Assembly (NCBI RefSeq): GCF_003493605.1
Contig: NZ_QQKA01000004.1
Coordinates: forward strand, 1 to 64,000
From: Haemophilus haemolyticus
Lineage (GTDB): Bacteria; Pseudomonadota; Gammaproteobacteria; Enterobacterales; Pasteurellaceae
Direction: 5' to 3'
DNA length: 64,000 nucleotides
A model generated the notes under the pieces. It was not told the DNA's origin, searched no databases, and saw nothing but the letters and a program-made list of their open reading frames with translations. Position 1 is the stretch's first letter; every line of letters begins with the position of its first letter. Position numbers and translations under genes: made by a program. This document shows, in pieces, positions 22,914 to 33,166 of the stretch.

Positions 22914-22990
22914 GATTAGTTTCCTACGCCAGTGCTAACTGTTTCAGGTTCACGGGTATTTTCTCAGCGATGTCCGCACCCCGACTAACC
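22914..22990 (-). ncRNA. TPP (THI-box) riboswitch aptamer
   Basis: The minus strand shows the THI-box pieces in order: P1 arm GGTTAGT, GGGGTGC, CTGAGA, ATACCCGTGAACCTG and the closing P1 arm ACTAATC (22914-22920 pairs with 22984-22990). The CTGAGA and ACCCG...GAACCTG blocks bind the pyrimidine and pyrophosphate parts of thiamine pyrophosphate. The aptamer ends about 60 bases before the binding-protein start codon. Confidence 0.93.
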
Positions 22991-23113
22991 GCGAATCAAT
23001 ATAAGTTGTAATACTATTTTTGTAAAGTCGGATAAGTTTATGATTTTCTTGATTGTGATATAAAAAAATTAGACTTATAATTCCTGTAAATTTGAACAGA
23101 TAAAAATTTCATC

Positions 23114-25294
23114 ATGGATATTTCTGAATTACTTGACGGACTTAACGATAAACAACGCGAAGCCGTAGCTGCTCCTCTAGGTAATCACTTAGTGCTAGCT
23201 GGTGCAGGCTCTGGTAAAACGCGTGTATTGACGCACCGTATCGCTTGGTTAATTGCGGTAGAAAATATTTCTGAGGGCAGCATTATGGCTGTGACGTTTA
23301 CCAATAAAGCAGCAGCAGAAATGCGTCATCGTATTCAAGCTACCCTTGCCAAACACGCACAACATCAATTATTTGGTATGTGGATTGGCACCTTTCACAG
23401 CATTGCCCATCGTTTATTACGAGCCCATCATTTAGATGTAGGATTACCACAAGATTTCCAAATTCTGGATTCAGAAGATCAACTTCGTTTAATTAAACGG
23501 TTATTAAAATTACATAATTTTGATGAAAAAGCTTTTCCGCCTAAACAGGCTTGTTGGTACATCAATAACAAAAAAGATGAAGGCTTGCGACCAAACGACA
23601 TTGAAGATTTTAATGATCGTCAAGAACGTGAATGGATTAAAATTTATCAGATCTATCAAGACACTTGCGATCGCGCAGGATTGGTTGATTTTGCTGAATT
23701 ATTAATTCGAGCCTATGAATTATTTGAGAAAAAACCATTAATTTTGCAACGTTATCAACAACGTTTTCAGCATATTTTGGTGGATGAATTTCAAGACACC
23801 AATAAAATTCAATATAAATGGATCAAAATTCTTGCTGGAAAAACAGGCAAAGTAATGATTGTGGGCGATGATGATCAATCTATATACGGTTGGCGTGGCG
23901 CACAAATTGAAAATATTCAAAAATTCTTGAAAGATTTCAACGCCGAAACAATTCGTCTTGAACAAAATTATCGTTCTACAGCCAATATTCTAAACAGTGC
24001 AAATGAATTGATTGCAAACAATAGTGATCGTCTTGGTAAAAATTTATGGACAGAGGGCGAAAAAGGCGATCCTGTGGGCATCTATGCCGCCTTTAATGAA
24101 TTGGACGAAGCAAAATTTGTCGCTTCACAAATTCAGGATTGGGTAGAACATGGCGGAAAACTTGATGATTGTGCTGTACTTTATCGTAGTAATAGCCAAT
24201 CACGGGTTATTGAAGAAGCCTTAATTCGTTGTCAAATTCCATATCGTATTTATGGCGGTATGCGTTTCTTTGAACGACAAGAAATTAAAGATGCCCTAGC
24301 CTATCTTCGTTTGATTAATAATCGTCAAGATGATGCGGCTTTTGAGCGTGTCATTAATACGCCCACCCGTGGCATTGGCGACCGCACTTTAGATATATTG
24401 CGTAACTTAACACGGGAACGCCAAATTACCTTATGGCAAGCAGTACAAGTCGCAACACAAGAAAATATGTTGGCTGGGCGAGCCTCAACAGCATTATTAC
24501 GTTTCCAGGAATTAATTAATTCACTACAACTTGATACTGCAGAAATGCCACTTTTCGCACAAACCGATTTTGTGATTAAACATTCGGGTTTATATGAAAT
24601 GTATCAACAAGAAAAAGGCGAAAAAGGCGAAGTGCGTATTGAAAACTTGGAAGAGTTAGTCAGTGCAACCCGTGAATTTATCAAACCTGATGATGCAGAA
24701 GAAATGACCGAACTCACTGCCTTTTTAACTCACGCCTCTTTAGAAGCTGGTGAAGAACAAGCCTCGCCGCATCAATCTTGTGTAGAAATGATGACATTAC
24801 ACTCCGCTAAAGGCTTAGAATTTCCTCGTGTATTTATGGTTGGCGTAGAAGAAGGTTTATTCCCAAGTTTCCGTTCTTTTGAAGAACCTGGACGTTTAGA
24901 AGAAGAACGTCGTTTAGCTTATGTTGGTATTACTCGCGCGAAGAAAAAACTAACCATCTCTTATGCGGAAAGCCGTCGATTATATGCCAAAGAAGAACGC
25001 CATTTACCATCACGCTTTATTGCGGAATTACCGAGAGAATGTATCCAAGAAATTCGTTTACGAGGAACTGTCACGCGCGCAATGAATCTAGCCAAAGTCG
25101 GTTCATTGTCGAATACAAGTGCGGTCGAAAATGAATGGAAAATGGGTCAAAAAGTCAAACATGAAAAATTCGGTTTTGGCACAGTCATTAATGTGGAAGG
25201 ATCTGAAAATAACACACGCTTACAAATAGCATTCCAAGCACAAGGCATTAAATGGTTGATTGCTCATTTGGCAAAATTGGAAAAAGTACGGTAG
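23114..25294 (+). CDS. uvrD: DNA helicase II UvrD
   Basis: Superfamily 1A 3'-5' helicase in nucleotide-excision and mismatch repair. Walker A AGAGSGKTRVLT (near residue 31), DEFQDTN (motif II, near 222), GDDDQSIYGWRG (motif III), and C-terminal TLHSAKGLEFP and YVGITRA motifs. 726 residues, normal length. Monocistronic, ending in an uptake-sequence terminator. Confidence 0.97.
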   Translation: MDISELLDGLNDKQREAVAAPLGNHLVLAGAGSGKTRVLTHRIAWLIAVENISEGSIMAVTFTNKAAAEMRHRIQATLAKHAQHQLFGMWIGTFHSIAHRLLRAHHLDVGLPQDFQILDSEDQLRLIKRLLKLHNFDEKAFPPKQACWYINNKKDEGLRPNDIEDFNDRQEREWIKIYQIYQDTCDRAGLVDFAELLIRAYELFEKKPLILQRYQQRFQHILVDEFQDTNKIQYKWIKILAGKTGKVMIVGDDDQSIYGWRGAQIENIQKFLKDFNAETIRLEQNYRSTANILNSANELIANNSDRLGKNLWTEGEKGDPVGIYAAFNELDEAKFVASQIQDWVEHGGKLDDCAVLYRSNSQSRVIEEALIRCQIPYRIYGGMRFFERQEIKDALAYLRLINNRQDDAAFERVINTPTRGIGDRTLDILRNLTRERQITLWQAVQVATQENMLAGRASTALLRFQELINSLQLDTAEMPLFAQTDFVIKHSGLYEMYQQEKGEKGEVRIENLEELVSATREFIKPDDAEEMTELTAFLTHASLEAGEEQASPHQSCVEMMTLHSAKGLEFPRVFMVGVEEGLFPSFRSFEEPGRLEEERRLAYVGITRAKKKLTISYAESRRLYAKEERHLPSRFIAELPRECIQEIRLRGTVTRAMNLAKVGSLSNTSAVENEWKMGQKVKHEKFGFGTVINVEGSENNTRLQIAFQAQGIKWLIAHLAKLEKVR

Positions 25295-25334
25295 AATCCA
25301 AGAGTATTATATTTTTTACCGATTAATTTCTTTG

Positions 25335-25366
25335 AAAAGTGCGGTGAATTTTTACCGCACTTTTAT
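25335..25366 (+). terminator. Inverted uptake-sequence terminator after uvrD
   Basis: AAAAGTGCGGT (25335-25345) and ACCGCACTTTT (25354-25364). Two uptake words in opposite orientation form the stem, and the second ends in T4. Confidence 0.8.
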
Positions 25367-25383
25367 TATCTACGAGTGATGGA

Positions 25384-26385
25384 ATGTTTAAATTTGTATT
25401 CAAACGAATCTTAATGGTAATCCCTACTTTTATTGCCATTACTTTTATTACCTTTGCCCTTGTGCATTTTATTCCTGGCGATCCTGTGGAAATTATGATG
25501 GGAGAACGTGGCTTAACGGCAGAAGTACATCAACAAATGATGCACCAATTGGGTTTAGATTTACCTCTTTATCAGCAATATTTCCACTACATTGGCAATG
25601 TAATTCAAGGGGATTTCGGTGCATCGTTCCGCACTCAACAACCTGTCCTTACTGAATTTTTTACACTTTTTCCTGCCACCGCCGAATTAGCATTTTTTGC
25701 ATTATTTTGGTCGTTATTAGGCGGGGTGATTTTAGGCACAATTGCCGCAGTAAAAAAAGACAGTTGGATTTCTCACACCGTTACAGCCGCATCGCTCACT
25801 GGTTATTCTATGCCAATTTTCTGGTGGGGATTGATTTTAATTTTATATGTTTCACCACAACTCGGTTTACCGCAAGGTGGTCGTTTAGATAATGAATTTT
25901 GGATCGATACACCAACAGGATTTATGCTTATTGATAGCTGGCTTTCAGGTGTTTCTGGTGCTTTTGAAAATGCAGTGAAATCCTTAATTCTTCCTGCCAT
26001 AGTCTTAGGCACAGTTCCTCTCGCCATTATTACGCGTATGACACGATCTGCGATGCTGGAAGTATTAGGCGAAGATTACATTCGGACGGCAAAAGCAAAA
26101 GGTTTAAGCTATACTCGAATTGTTATTGTTCACGCATTGCGTAATGCGTTAATTCCTGTTGTCACTGTGGTGGGATTAATTGTAGGTCAATTGCTTTCTG
26201 GTGCAGTTCTCACAGAAACCATTTTCTCTTGGCCGGGAATTGGGAAATGGATTATTGATGCTATTCAAGCGCGCGATTATCCAGTATTACAGGGTTCTGT
26301 ACTGATTATTGCGACAATTATTATTGTGGTGAATTTAACTGTTGATTTACTTTACGGCGTGGTCAATCCGCGTATCCGTCATTAA
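25384..26385 (+). CDS. dppB: Dipeptide/heme ABC transporter permease DppB
   Basis: Inner-membrane permease of the peptide importer. 333 residues with a first helix at about 10-30, a periplasmic domain (FIPGDPVEIMMGERG) and the EAA loop GEDYIRTAKAKGLS. First gene of dppBCDF. No dppA binding-protein gene precedes it, unlike E. coli; in Haemophilus several separately encoded binding proteins, such as the heme-binding HbpA, are thought to feed this permease. Confidence 0.93.
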   Translation: MFKFVFKRILMVIPTFIAITFITFALVHFIPGDPVEIMMGERGLTAEVHQQMMHQLGLDLPLYQQYFHYIGNVIQGDFGASFRTQQPVLTEFFTLFPATAELAFFALFWSLLGGVILGTIAAVKKDSWISHTVTAASLTGYSMPIFWWGLILILYVSPQLGLPQGGRLDNEFWIDTPTGFMLIDSWLSGVSGAFENAVKSLILPAIVLGTVPLAIITRMTRSAMLEVLGEDYIRTAKAKGLSYTRIVIVHALRNALIPVVTVVGLIVGQLLSGAVLTETIFSWPGIGKWIIDAIQARDYPVLQGSVLIIATIIIVVNLTVDLLYGVVNPRIRH

Positions 26386-26399
26386 TTGTAGGAGAAATT

Positions 26400-27287
26400 A
26401 TGTCTGACACGCCTTCAACTTTCGCGCCGAAAACGCCCTTACAAGAATTTTGGTTTTACTTCAAACAAAACCGAGGCGCGCTAATCGGTTTAACCTTTAT
26501 TGTGATTGTTGCCTTAATCAGCATTTTCGCGCCTTATATTGCGCCTTTTGATCCAACAGAACAAAATCGTACCGCACTTTTACTGCCTCCCGCGTGGTAT
26601 GAAGGCGGCAATCCTGCCTATCTACTCGGAACAGATGATATTGGGCGAGATATCCTTTCTCGCATCATTTACGGAACGCGAATTTCTGTCTTTGCGGGAT
26701 TTGTCATTGTATTACTATCTTGCGCCTTTGGTACCAGCCTTGGCTTAATTTCTGGTTATTATGGCGGCGTGCTAGATACAATCATCATTCGCCTAATTGA
26801 TATTATGCTCGCGATTCCAAACTTGCTTTTAACAATTGTTGTCGTCTCTATTTTAGAGCCATCACTCGCCAATGCCACTTTAGCGATCGCTGTGGTATCG
26901 ATTCCTAGCTATGTGCGTTTAACGCGAGCGGCAGTAATGAATGAAAAAAATCGTGATTATGTCACCTCCTCTAAAGTCGCTGGCGCAGGTATTTTACGCC
27001 TCATGTTTATTGTGATTTTACCAAACTGTCTAGCCCCTTTGATTGTGCAAATGACGATGGGCATTTCTAATGCGATCTTAGAACTCGCGACACTTGGTTT
27101 CTTAGGCATTGGTGCAAAACCGCCAACACCAGAACTTGGCACAATGCTTTCCGAAGCACGCGGTTTTATGCAAGCGGCAAACTGGTTGGTTACAATTCCC
27201 GGCTTAGTGATTTTATCTTTGGTATTAGCTTTCAACTTAATGGGTGATGGCTTGCGTGATGCCCTTGATCCAAAACTCAAACAATAG
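26400..27287 (+). CDS. dppC: Dipeptide/heme ABC transporter permease DppC
   Basis: Second permease subunit, 295 residues. The DDIGRDILSRIIYGTRIS segment is diagnostic of OppC/DppC proteins, and the EAA-like loop is YVTSSKVAGAG. It follows dppB by 14 bp with a good SD (TAGGAG). Confidence 0.94.
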   Translation: MSDTPSTFAPKTPLQEFWFYFKQNRGALIGLTFIVIVALISIFAPYIAPFDPTEQNRTALLLPPAWYEGGNPAYLLGTDDIGRDILSRIIYGTRISVFAGFVIVLLSCAFGTSLGLISGYYGGVLDTIIIRLIDIMLAIPNLLLTIVVVSILEPSLANATLAIAVVSIPSYVRLTRAAVMNEKNRDYVTSSKVAGAGILRLMFIVILPNCLAPLIVQMTMGISNAILELATLGFLGIGAKPPTPELGTMLSEARGFMQAANWLVTIPGLVILSLVLAFNLMGDGLRDALDPKLKQ

Positions 27288-27296
27288 GAAAACAGA

Positions 27297-28289
27297 ATGG
27301 CATTATTAGACGTAAAAGAACTTTCTGTTCACTTTGGCGATAAAAAAACGCCATTTAAAGCAGTGGATCGCATCAGCTATCAAGTCGCACAAGGTGAAGT
27401 GCTCGGCATCGTTGGAGAATCAGGCTCAGGTAAATCAGTGAGTTCGCTCGCTATTATGGGATTAATTGATCATCCCGGACGTGTATCGGCAGAATCCTTG
27501 CAATTTGAAAATACTGATTTACTCACTTTAGAAAGTAAAGCTAAACGCCAGCTTATTGGTGCTGATGTAGCAATGATTTTCCAAGATCCGATGACAAGCT
27601 TGAATCCAGCTTATACTGTGGGTTTCCAAATTATGGAAGCGTTAAAAACTCATGAAGGCGGCACAAAAAAGGCGAGAAAAGACCGCACTTTAGAGCTTTT
27701 AAGATTGGTCGGTATTCCTGATCCTGAATCTCGGATTGATGTTTATCCCCATCAGCTTTCTGGCGGAATGAGTCAGCGTGTGATGATTGCGATGGCAATT
27801 GCTTGCAGACCTAAATTATTAATTGCAGATGAACCCACTACGGCATTGGACGTGACTATCCAAGCTCAAATTATGGAACTCTTACTTGAATTGCAAAAGA
27901 AAGAATGTATGTCCCTAATTTTGATTACTCACGATCTGGCACTTGTGGCAGAAGCAGCAGATCGAATTATCGTGATGTATGCAGGGCAAATCGTTGAAGA
28001 AGGCACCGCAAAAGATATTTTCCGCGAGCCAAAACATCCTTACACTCAGGCCTTGTTACGTTCATTACCTGAATTTGCAGAAGGAAAATCTCGCTTAGCG
28101 TCATTACAAGGTGTGGTACCTGGAAAATACGATCGCCCAACAGGCTGCTTATTAAATCCTCGCTGTCCTTATGCAACCGAATACTGTCGCCAAGTCGAAC
28201 CTCAATTGCATCATATCGGTTCTCGCAAAGTAAAATGCCATACTCCGCTGAACGAGCAAGGCAATCCCGTTGAATATCAAGGAGCTTAA
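27297..28289 (+). CDS. dppD: Dipeptide ABC transporter ATPase DppD
   Basis: First of two peptide-importer ATPases. Walker [12 protein letters not shown] (near residue 42), signature LSGGMSQR, Walker [13 protein letters not shown] and the C-terminal oligopeptide-transporter domain with the Cys cluster [14 protein letters not shown] that often binds an Fe-S cluster. 330 residues, 9 bp after dppC. Confidence 0.95.
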   Translation: MALLDVKELSVHFGDKKTPFKAVDRISYQVAQGEVLGIVGESGSGKSVSSLAIMGLIDHPGRVSAESLQFENTDLLTLESKAKRQLIGADVAMIFQDPMTSLNPAYTVGFQIMEALKTHEGGTKKARKDRTLELLRLVGIPDPESRIDVYPHQLSGGMSQRVMIAMAIACRPKLLIADEPTTALDVTIQAQIMELLLELQKKECMSLILITHDLALVAEAADRIIVMYAGQIVEEGTAKDIFREPKHPYTQALLRSLPEFAEGKSRLASLQGVVPGKYDRPTGCLLNPRCPYATEYCRQVEPQLHHIGSRKVKCHTPLNEQGNPVEYQGA

Positions 28290-28291
28290 TA

Positions 28292-29275
28292 ATGACGAAT
28301 GAACTAAAAGAAAATGCGCCATTATTAAATGCCATTGGCTTAAAAAAATATTACCCTGTAAAAAAAGGCTTGTTTGCAAAACCACAGCAAGTAAAAGCGT
28401 TAGATGGTGTATCTTTTCAGCTTGAACGAGGTAAAACTTTAGCTGTCGTGGGGGAATCTGGTTGTGGAAAATCAACGCTAGGGCGTTTGCTAACCATGAT
28501 TGAACAACCAACCGAAGGCGAACTGTATTACAAAGGGCATAATTTTTTAGAAAATGATCCTGAAACAAAGGCGCTACGTCGTAAAAAAATTCAAATAGTT
28601 TTCCAAAATCCTTATGCATCATTAAACCCACGTAAAAAAATTGGTTCAATTTTGGAAGAACCATTGATCATCAACACAAAACTTTCCGCCAAAGAACGTC
28701 GAGAAAAAGTTTTATCGATGATGGAAAAAGTGGGCTTGCGCGCTGAATTTTATGATCGTTATCCCCATATGTTTTCAGGTGGACAACGCCAGCGTATCGC
28801 CATCGCTCGTGGTTTAATGTTAGAACCTGATGTTGTCGTTGCCGATGAACCTGTTTCTGCATTAGATGTGTCCGTGCGTGCACAAGTACTGAATTTAATG
28901 ATGGATTTACAAGATGAATTAGGCTTGTCTTACGTGTTCATTTCACACGATCTTTCTGTGGTAGAACATATCGCTGATGAAGTGATGGTGATGTATTTAG
29001 GTCGTTGTGTTGAAAAAGGAACGACAGAGCAAATTTTCTCTAATCCTCAGCATCCGTATACCAAAGCGTTACTTTCAGCAACGCCACGTTTGTCACCAAA
29101 CTTGCGCCGTGAACGTATAAAGCTTACGGGCGAATTGCCAAGCCCGATTAATCCGCCAAAAGGCTGTGCATTTAATCCTCGTTGTTGGAAAGCAACAGAA
29201 AAATGCCGTGAAAATCAACCGCACTTGGAGCAACATACTGATGGCAAATTAATCGCTTGTTTCCATATTGATTAA
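28292..29275 (+). CDS. dppF: Dipeptide ABC transporter ATPase DppF
   Basis: Second ATPase subunit. Walker A GESGCGKSTLGR (near residue 55), signature FSGGQRQR, Walker B DVVVADEPVSALDVS, and the C-terminal PKGCAFNPRCWKATEKC cluster. 327 residues, starting 2 bp after the dppD stop. No strong terminator is visible before the convergent ligA. Confidence 0.95.
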   Translation: MTNELKENAPLLNAIGLKKYYPVKKGLFAKPQQVKALDGVSFQLERGKTLAVVGESGCGKSTLGRLLTMIEQPTEGELYYKGHNFLENDPETKALRRKKIQIVFQNPYASLNPRKKIGSILEEPLIINTKLSAKERREKVLSMMEKVGLRAEFYDRYPHMFSGGQRQRIAIARGLMLEPDVVVADEPVSALDVSVRAQVLNLMMDLQDELGLSYVFISHDLSVVEHIADEVMVMYLGRCVEKGTTEQIFSNPQHPYTKALLSATPRLSPNLRRERIKLTGELPSPINPPKGCAFNPRCWKATEKCRENQPHLEQHTDGKLIACFHID

Positions 29276-29303
29276 ATTCATTTTGTCAGACTGATAAATA
29301 GGC

Positions 29304-30110
29304 TCATTTTTTCTCTCGCCAATAGGTTGCAAATCGAGGTTTTCCACTATTCGTAATGCCTCGATATTTATAAGTAATCACGGATCCTATCGGAGGGGGA
29401 TTTTCTCGTTCGTTTAAATTAAAACCCGAACCGATTTTAAATTCTCCCCGATGATTTTTACAAGTTAAAGCACCCATCACATTTTCAAATTGTCCTTTGC
29501 CTTTATGGTGTGCAATGACCGTACATTCTTCATCTTGAGTCGTTTTTAATTTTAAAATTCTATGGCTACGTTTTCGTTCATAAGATGCATTAGGATCTCG
29601 TACTACGACGCCTTCCCCCTTCAAAGATTCGATTTGATTAAGAAACTCATATAAATGCGCTTTATCTCTCACTGGAATTTGTTCAATAATTTCAATATAA
29701 GTTGTTGGATGTTCAACTAAATACGCTTTCAATTTAGCTAAGCGATCAAATAAATTGCCTTCTGCATCAGGCACATCAAAAACATACAATTTAAGTTTTT
29801 CCCAACCATCGCCTTTAAAAGATTTTGTGATTGATGAAATTTCCTCAAAATAATTTCGCTCACTAAATAATTCACCATCAATGGCAAAAGGCGGAAAATC
29901 CTTAATGAAATAGGCTGGCGGTAATAAACGTTGCCCTTGTCGGGTTAATAATTGCTTTCCATCCCAATAACCGCGTACGCCATCTAATTTTTCAGACATT
30001 ACCCAACCTTCTATTGGTTGATTATCGTAGGTATGAAGAAGCATTAAATCTGTGTTAGCCAAAGCGAAAGAGCTCACGAAGAAAAGTAACAAAGTGCGGT
30101 AAAATTTCAT
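29304..30110 (-). CDS. ligA: Secreted ATP-dependent DNA ligase (minimal Lig E type)
   Basis: Minimal ATP-dependent DNA ligase, 268 residues from ATG at 30110. The N-terminus is a signal peptide (KFYRTLLLFFVSSFALA, cut near residue 18). The nucleotidyl-transfer motif I is EKLDGVRG, followed by motif III (FAIDGELF), motif IV (EGVVVRDP) and motif V (LKLKT). The purified H. influenzae enzyme is known to be an active ATP-dependent ligase. Periplasmic location suggests a role with incoming or extracellular DNA, not replication. A longer reading from 30140 adds 10 residues and would spoil the signal peptide. Confidence 0.93.
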   Translation of the reverse strand: MKFYRTLLLFFVSSFALANTDLMLLHTYDNQPIEGWVMSEKLDGVRGYWDGKQLLTRQGQRLLPPAYFIKDFPPFAIDGELFSERNYFEEISSITKSFKGDGWEKLKLYVFDVPDAEGNLFDRLAKLKAYLVEHPTTYIEIIEQIPVRDKAHLYEFLNQIESLKGEGVVVRDPNASYERKRSHRILKLKTTQDEECTVIAHHKGKGQFENVMGALTCKNHRGEFKIGSGFNLNERENPPPIGSVITYKYRGITNSGKPRFATYWREKK

Positions 30111-30239
30111 GATATTTTTGTAAATTTTAGTGCTGGTCATTTTTCTCAGAATAAGTTTATCTGGAATAATCTAAAAGCACGCAAATTCACTATTACGATC
30201 TAAATCGCAAAAAATCTTTACTTCATTGGAAAAAGATGA

Positions 30240-30902
<663 letters not shown>

Positions 30903-30930
30903 AGTGCGGTTGATTTCAAGCGAGTTTTTT

Positions 30931-30957
30931 AAATCCCAAAATTTTTTGGGATTTTTT
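30931..30957 (+). terminator. gmhA terminator
   Basis: AAATCCCAAAA (30931-30941) with TTTTGGGATTT (30944-30954), then a T run. Confidence 0.88.
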
Positions 30958-30968
30958 ATTTATGCCAC

Positions 30969-30985
30969 TTGCATAATTATGCATA
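30969..30985 (+). promoter_or_regulatory. ARG-box-like palindrome upstream of artP
   Basis: TGCATAATTATGCA (30970-30983) is a perfect palindrome close to the ArgR half-site pattern TGAATAATTATTCA. A weaker AT-rich second half-site follows within about 10 bp. Arginine repression of an arginine importer is the expected logic. Confidence 0.5.
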
Positions 30986-31028
30986 AAAATGTAATATTTT
31001 TTCATCTTATAAAGCATAGAGAAGAAAA

Positions 31029-31760
31029 ATGGCTATTCGTGTTAAAAATCTCAATTTCTTTTACGGTTCATCACAAGCGTTATTTGATATTAACCTTGAA
31101 GCAGAAGAAGGCGATACCGTTGTGTTACTGGGCCCAAGTGGCGCAGGAAAAAGCACATTAATTCGTACATTAAATTTGTTAGAAGTGCCAAAATCTGGCG
31201 AATTAAGCATTGCAAACAATGATTTTAATTTATCCAATGCAATAGCAAATCCAAAAGCAATTAGACAACTACGTCAAGATGTAGGAATGGTATTTCAACA
31301 ATATCATCTTTGGCCTCACTTAACGGTAATTGAAAACCTAATTGAGGCACCAATGAAAGTACGTGGCGTAAGTGAAAATGAAGCGAAAACCGATGCAATG
31401 GAATTGTTAAAACGTTTACGTTTAGAACAACTTGCCGATCGCTTTCCATTACATTTATCAGGCGGGCAACAACAACGTGTTGCAATAGCCCGCGCACTGA
31501 TGATGAAGCCACAAGTTCTGTTATTTGATGAACCAACGGCTGCATTAGATCCAGAAATTACGGCGCAAGTTGTAGATATTATTAAAGAATTACAAGAAAC
31601 TGGCATTACGCAAGTGATTGTGACCCACGAAGTCAATGTGGCGCAAAAAGTGGCGACAAAAGTCGTCTATATGGAACAAGGTAAAATCGTCGAAATGGGA
31701 TCGGCTGATTGCTTTGAAAATCCAAAAACCGAACAATTTAAACACTATCTTTCTCACTAG
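31029..31760 (+). CDS. artP: Arginine ABC transporter ATPase ArtP
   Basis: ATPase of the arginine importer, 243 residues. Walker [10 protein letters not shown] (near residue 37), signature LSGGQQQR (near 142), Walker [13 protein letters not shown]. First gene of artPIQM, behind an ArgR-like palindrome. Close to the family in length and in the characteristic [13 protein letters not shown]-loop. Confidence 0.95.
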   Translation: MAIRVKNLNFFYGSSQALFDINLEAEEGDTVVLLGPSGAGKSTLIRTLNLLEVPKSGELSIANNDFNLSNAIANPKAIRQLRQDVGMVFQQYHLWPHLTVIENLIEAPMKVRGVSENEAKTDAMELLKRLRLEQLADRFPLHLSGGQQQRVAIARALMMKPQVLLFDEPTAALDPEITAQVVDIIKELQETGITQVIVTHEVNVAQKVATKVVYMEQGKIVEMGSADCFENPKTEQFKHYLSH

Positions 31761-31777
31761 AAAATAAGGAGCTTACG

Positions 31778-32497
31778 ATGAAAAAAACATTATTAACTGC
31801 AATTTTATTAGGCGCATCCGTAGCAGCAAGCGCACAAGAACTCACGTTTGCAATGGAACCTAGCTATCCACCATTTGAAACCACAAATGAAAAAGGCGAA
31901 ATTATCGGGTTTGATGTGGATGTGGCAAATGCAATTTGTCAAGAGATTCAAGCAACCTGTAAATTCAAAGGGGAAGCCTTTGATGCGTTAATTCCAAATT
32001 TAAAAGCAAAACGTTTTGATGCTTCAATTTCCGCTATTGATATTACTGATGCTCGTGCAAAACAGGTTTTATTCTCTGATGCATATTACGATAGCACTGC
32101 AAGCTATGTTGCTCTTAAAGGCAAAGCGACATTAGAAAGTGCAAAAAATGTCGGTGTTCAAAATGGCACCACATTCCAACAATATACCGTAGCGGAAACC
32201 AAGCAATATAGTCCAAAATCCTATGCAAGTTTACAAAGTGCCATTTTAGACTTAAAGAGCGGTCGGATTGACATTATTTTTGGCGATACCGCCGTGCTCG
32301 CCGATATGATTTCCAAAGAGCCAGAAATTCAATTTGTAGGCGAAAAAGTGACCAATAAAAAATATTTTGGTAATGGTTTAGGTATTGCAATGCACAAATC
32401 AAACAAAGATTTGGCTGCACAATTAAACAAAGGTTTAGCTGCAATTAAAGCAAATGGTGAATACCAAAAAATCTATGATAAATGGATGACAAAATAA
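31778..32497 (+). CDS. artI: Periplasmic arginine-binding protein ArtI
   Basis: Substrate-binding protein of the arginine importer. A signal peptide of about 19 residues ends at AAASAQ-like SVAASA before [15 protein letters not shown], the start of family 3 amino-acid binding proteins. [11 protein letters not shown] is the family signature. 239 residues. Only one binding protein is present, where E. coli has both ArtI and ArtJ. Confidence 0.94.
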   Translation: MKKTLLTAILLGASVAASAQELTFAMEPSYPPFETTNEKGEIIGFDVDVANAICQEIQATCKFKGEAFDALIPNLKAKRFDASISAIDITDARAKQVLFSDAYYDSTASYVALKGKATLESAKNVGVQNGTTFQQYTVAETKQYSPKSYASLQSAILDLKSGRIDIIFGDTAVLADMISKEPEIQFVGEKVTNKKYFGNGLGIAMHKSNKDLAAQLNKGLAAIKANGEYQKIYDKWMTK

Positions 32498-32500
32498 TCT

Positions 32501-33166
32501 ATGAGTTATGATTTTCTTTCTTTAATGCTTACCGCAGCCCTAATGACTTTAGGGCTTGCGGTCTGTTCATTGATCTTAGGCTTATTTTTAAGCCTAATTT
32601 TTGCCGTACTTGAGGCAAATCGTTTTGTAGGTAAACCAGCGGCTATACTCATTGCCTTATTGCGTGGCTTACCCGAAATTCTTGTTGTATTACTTGTCTA
32701 TTTTGGTTCTACTGAATTAGTAGAAATGCTGACAGGAGAATACATTGAATTTGGAGCATTTGGCTGTGGTGTGTTTGCGCTTTCTCTTATTTTTGCAGCT
32801 TATGCATCGCAAACATTACGCGGAGCAATTCAAGCTATCCCGAAAGGTCAATGGGAGTCTGGCGCAGCGTTAGGCTTAAGTAAAAGCTATACCTTTATTC
32901 ACATTGTTATGCCACAAGTATGGCGTCACGCCTTACCAGGTTTAAGCAATCAATGGCTTGTATTACTAAAAGATACGGCATTGGTTTCATTAATTGGCGT
33001 AGATGATTTAATGCGCCAAGCGGATCTGATTAATACCAATACACATCAACCCTTTACTTGGTACGGTATTGCTGCGTTAATTTATTTATCGGTGACATTA
33101 ATTAGCCAAGTTGGTATTCGAAAATTAGAGCTGCGTTTTACTCGTTTTGAAAGGGGCGTGAAATAA
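32501..33166 (+). CDS. artQ: Arginine ABC transporter permease ArtQ
   Basis: Inner-membrane permease of the polar-amino-acid type, 221 residues with about five helices. The EAA-type loop is [15 protein letters not shown], and [21 protein letters not shown] is the expected helix 3. It starts 3 bp after artI, and its final TAA overlaps the artM start by one base. Confidence 0.94.
   Translation: MSYDFLSLMLTAALMTLGLAVCSLILGLFLSLIFAVLEANRFVGKPAAILIALLRGLPEILVVLLVYFGSTELVEMLTGEYIEFGAFGCGVFALSLIFAAYASQTLRGAIQAIPKGQWESGAALGLSKSYTFIHIVMPQVWRHALPGLSNQWLVLLKDTALVSLIGVDDLMRQADLINTNTHQPFTWYGIAALIYLSVTLISQVGIRKLELRFTRFERGVK

Noticed and set aside
28152-28664. A 170-codon minus-strand frame across the dppD/dppF junction
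   Set aside because: Shadow of two well-supported plus-strand ATPase genes, with no start signals or recognisable domain.
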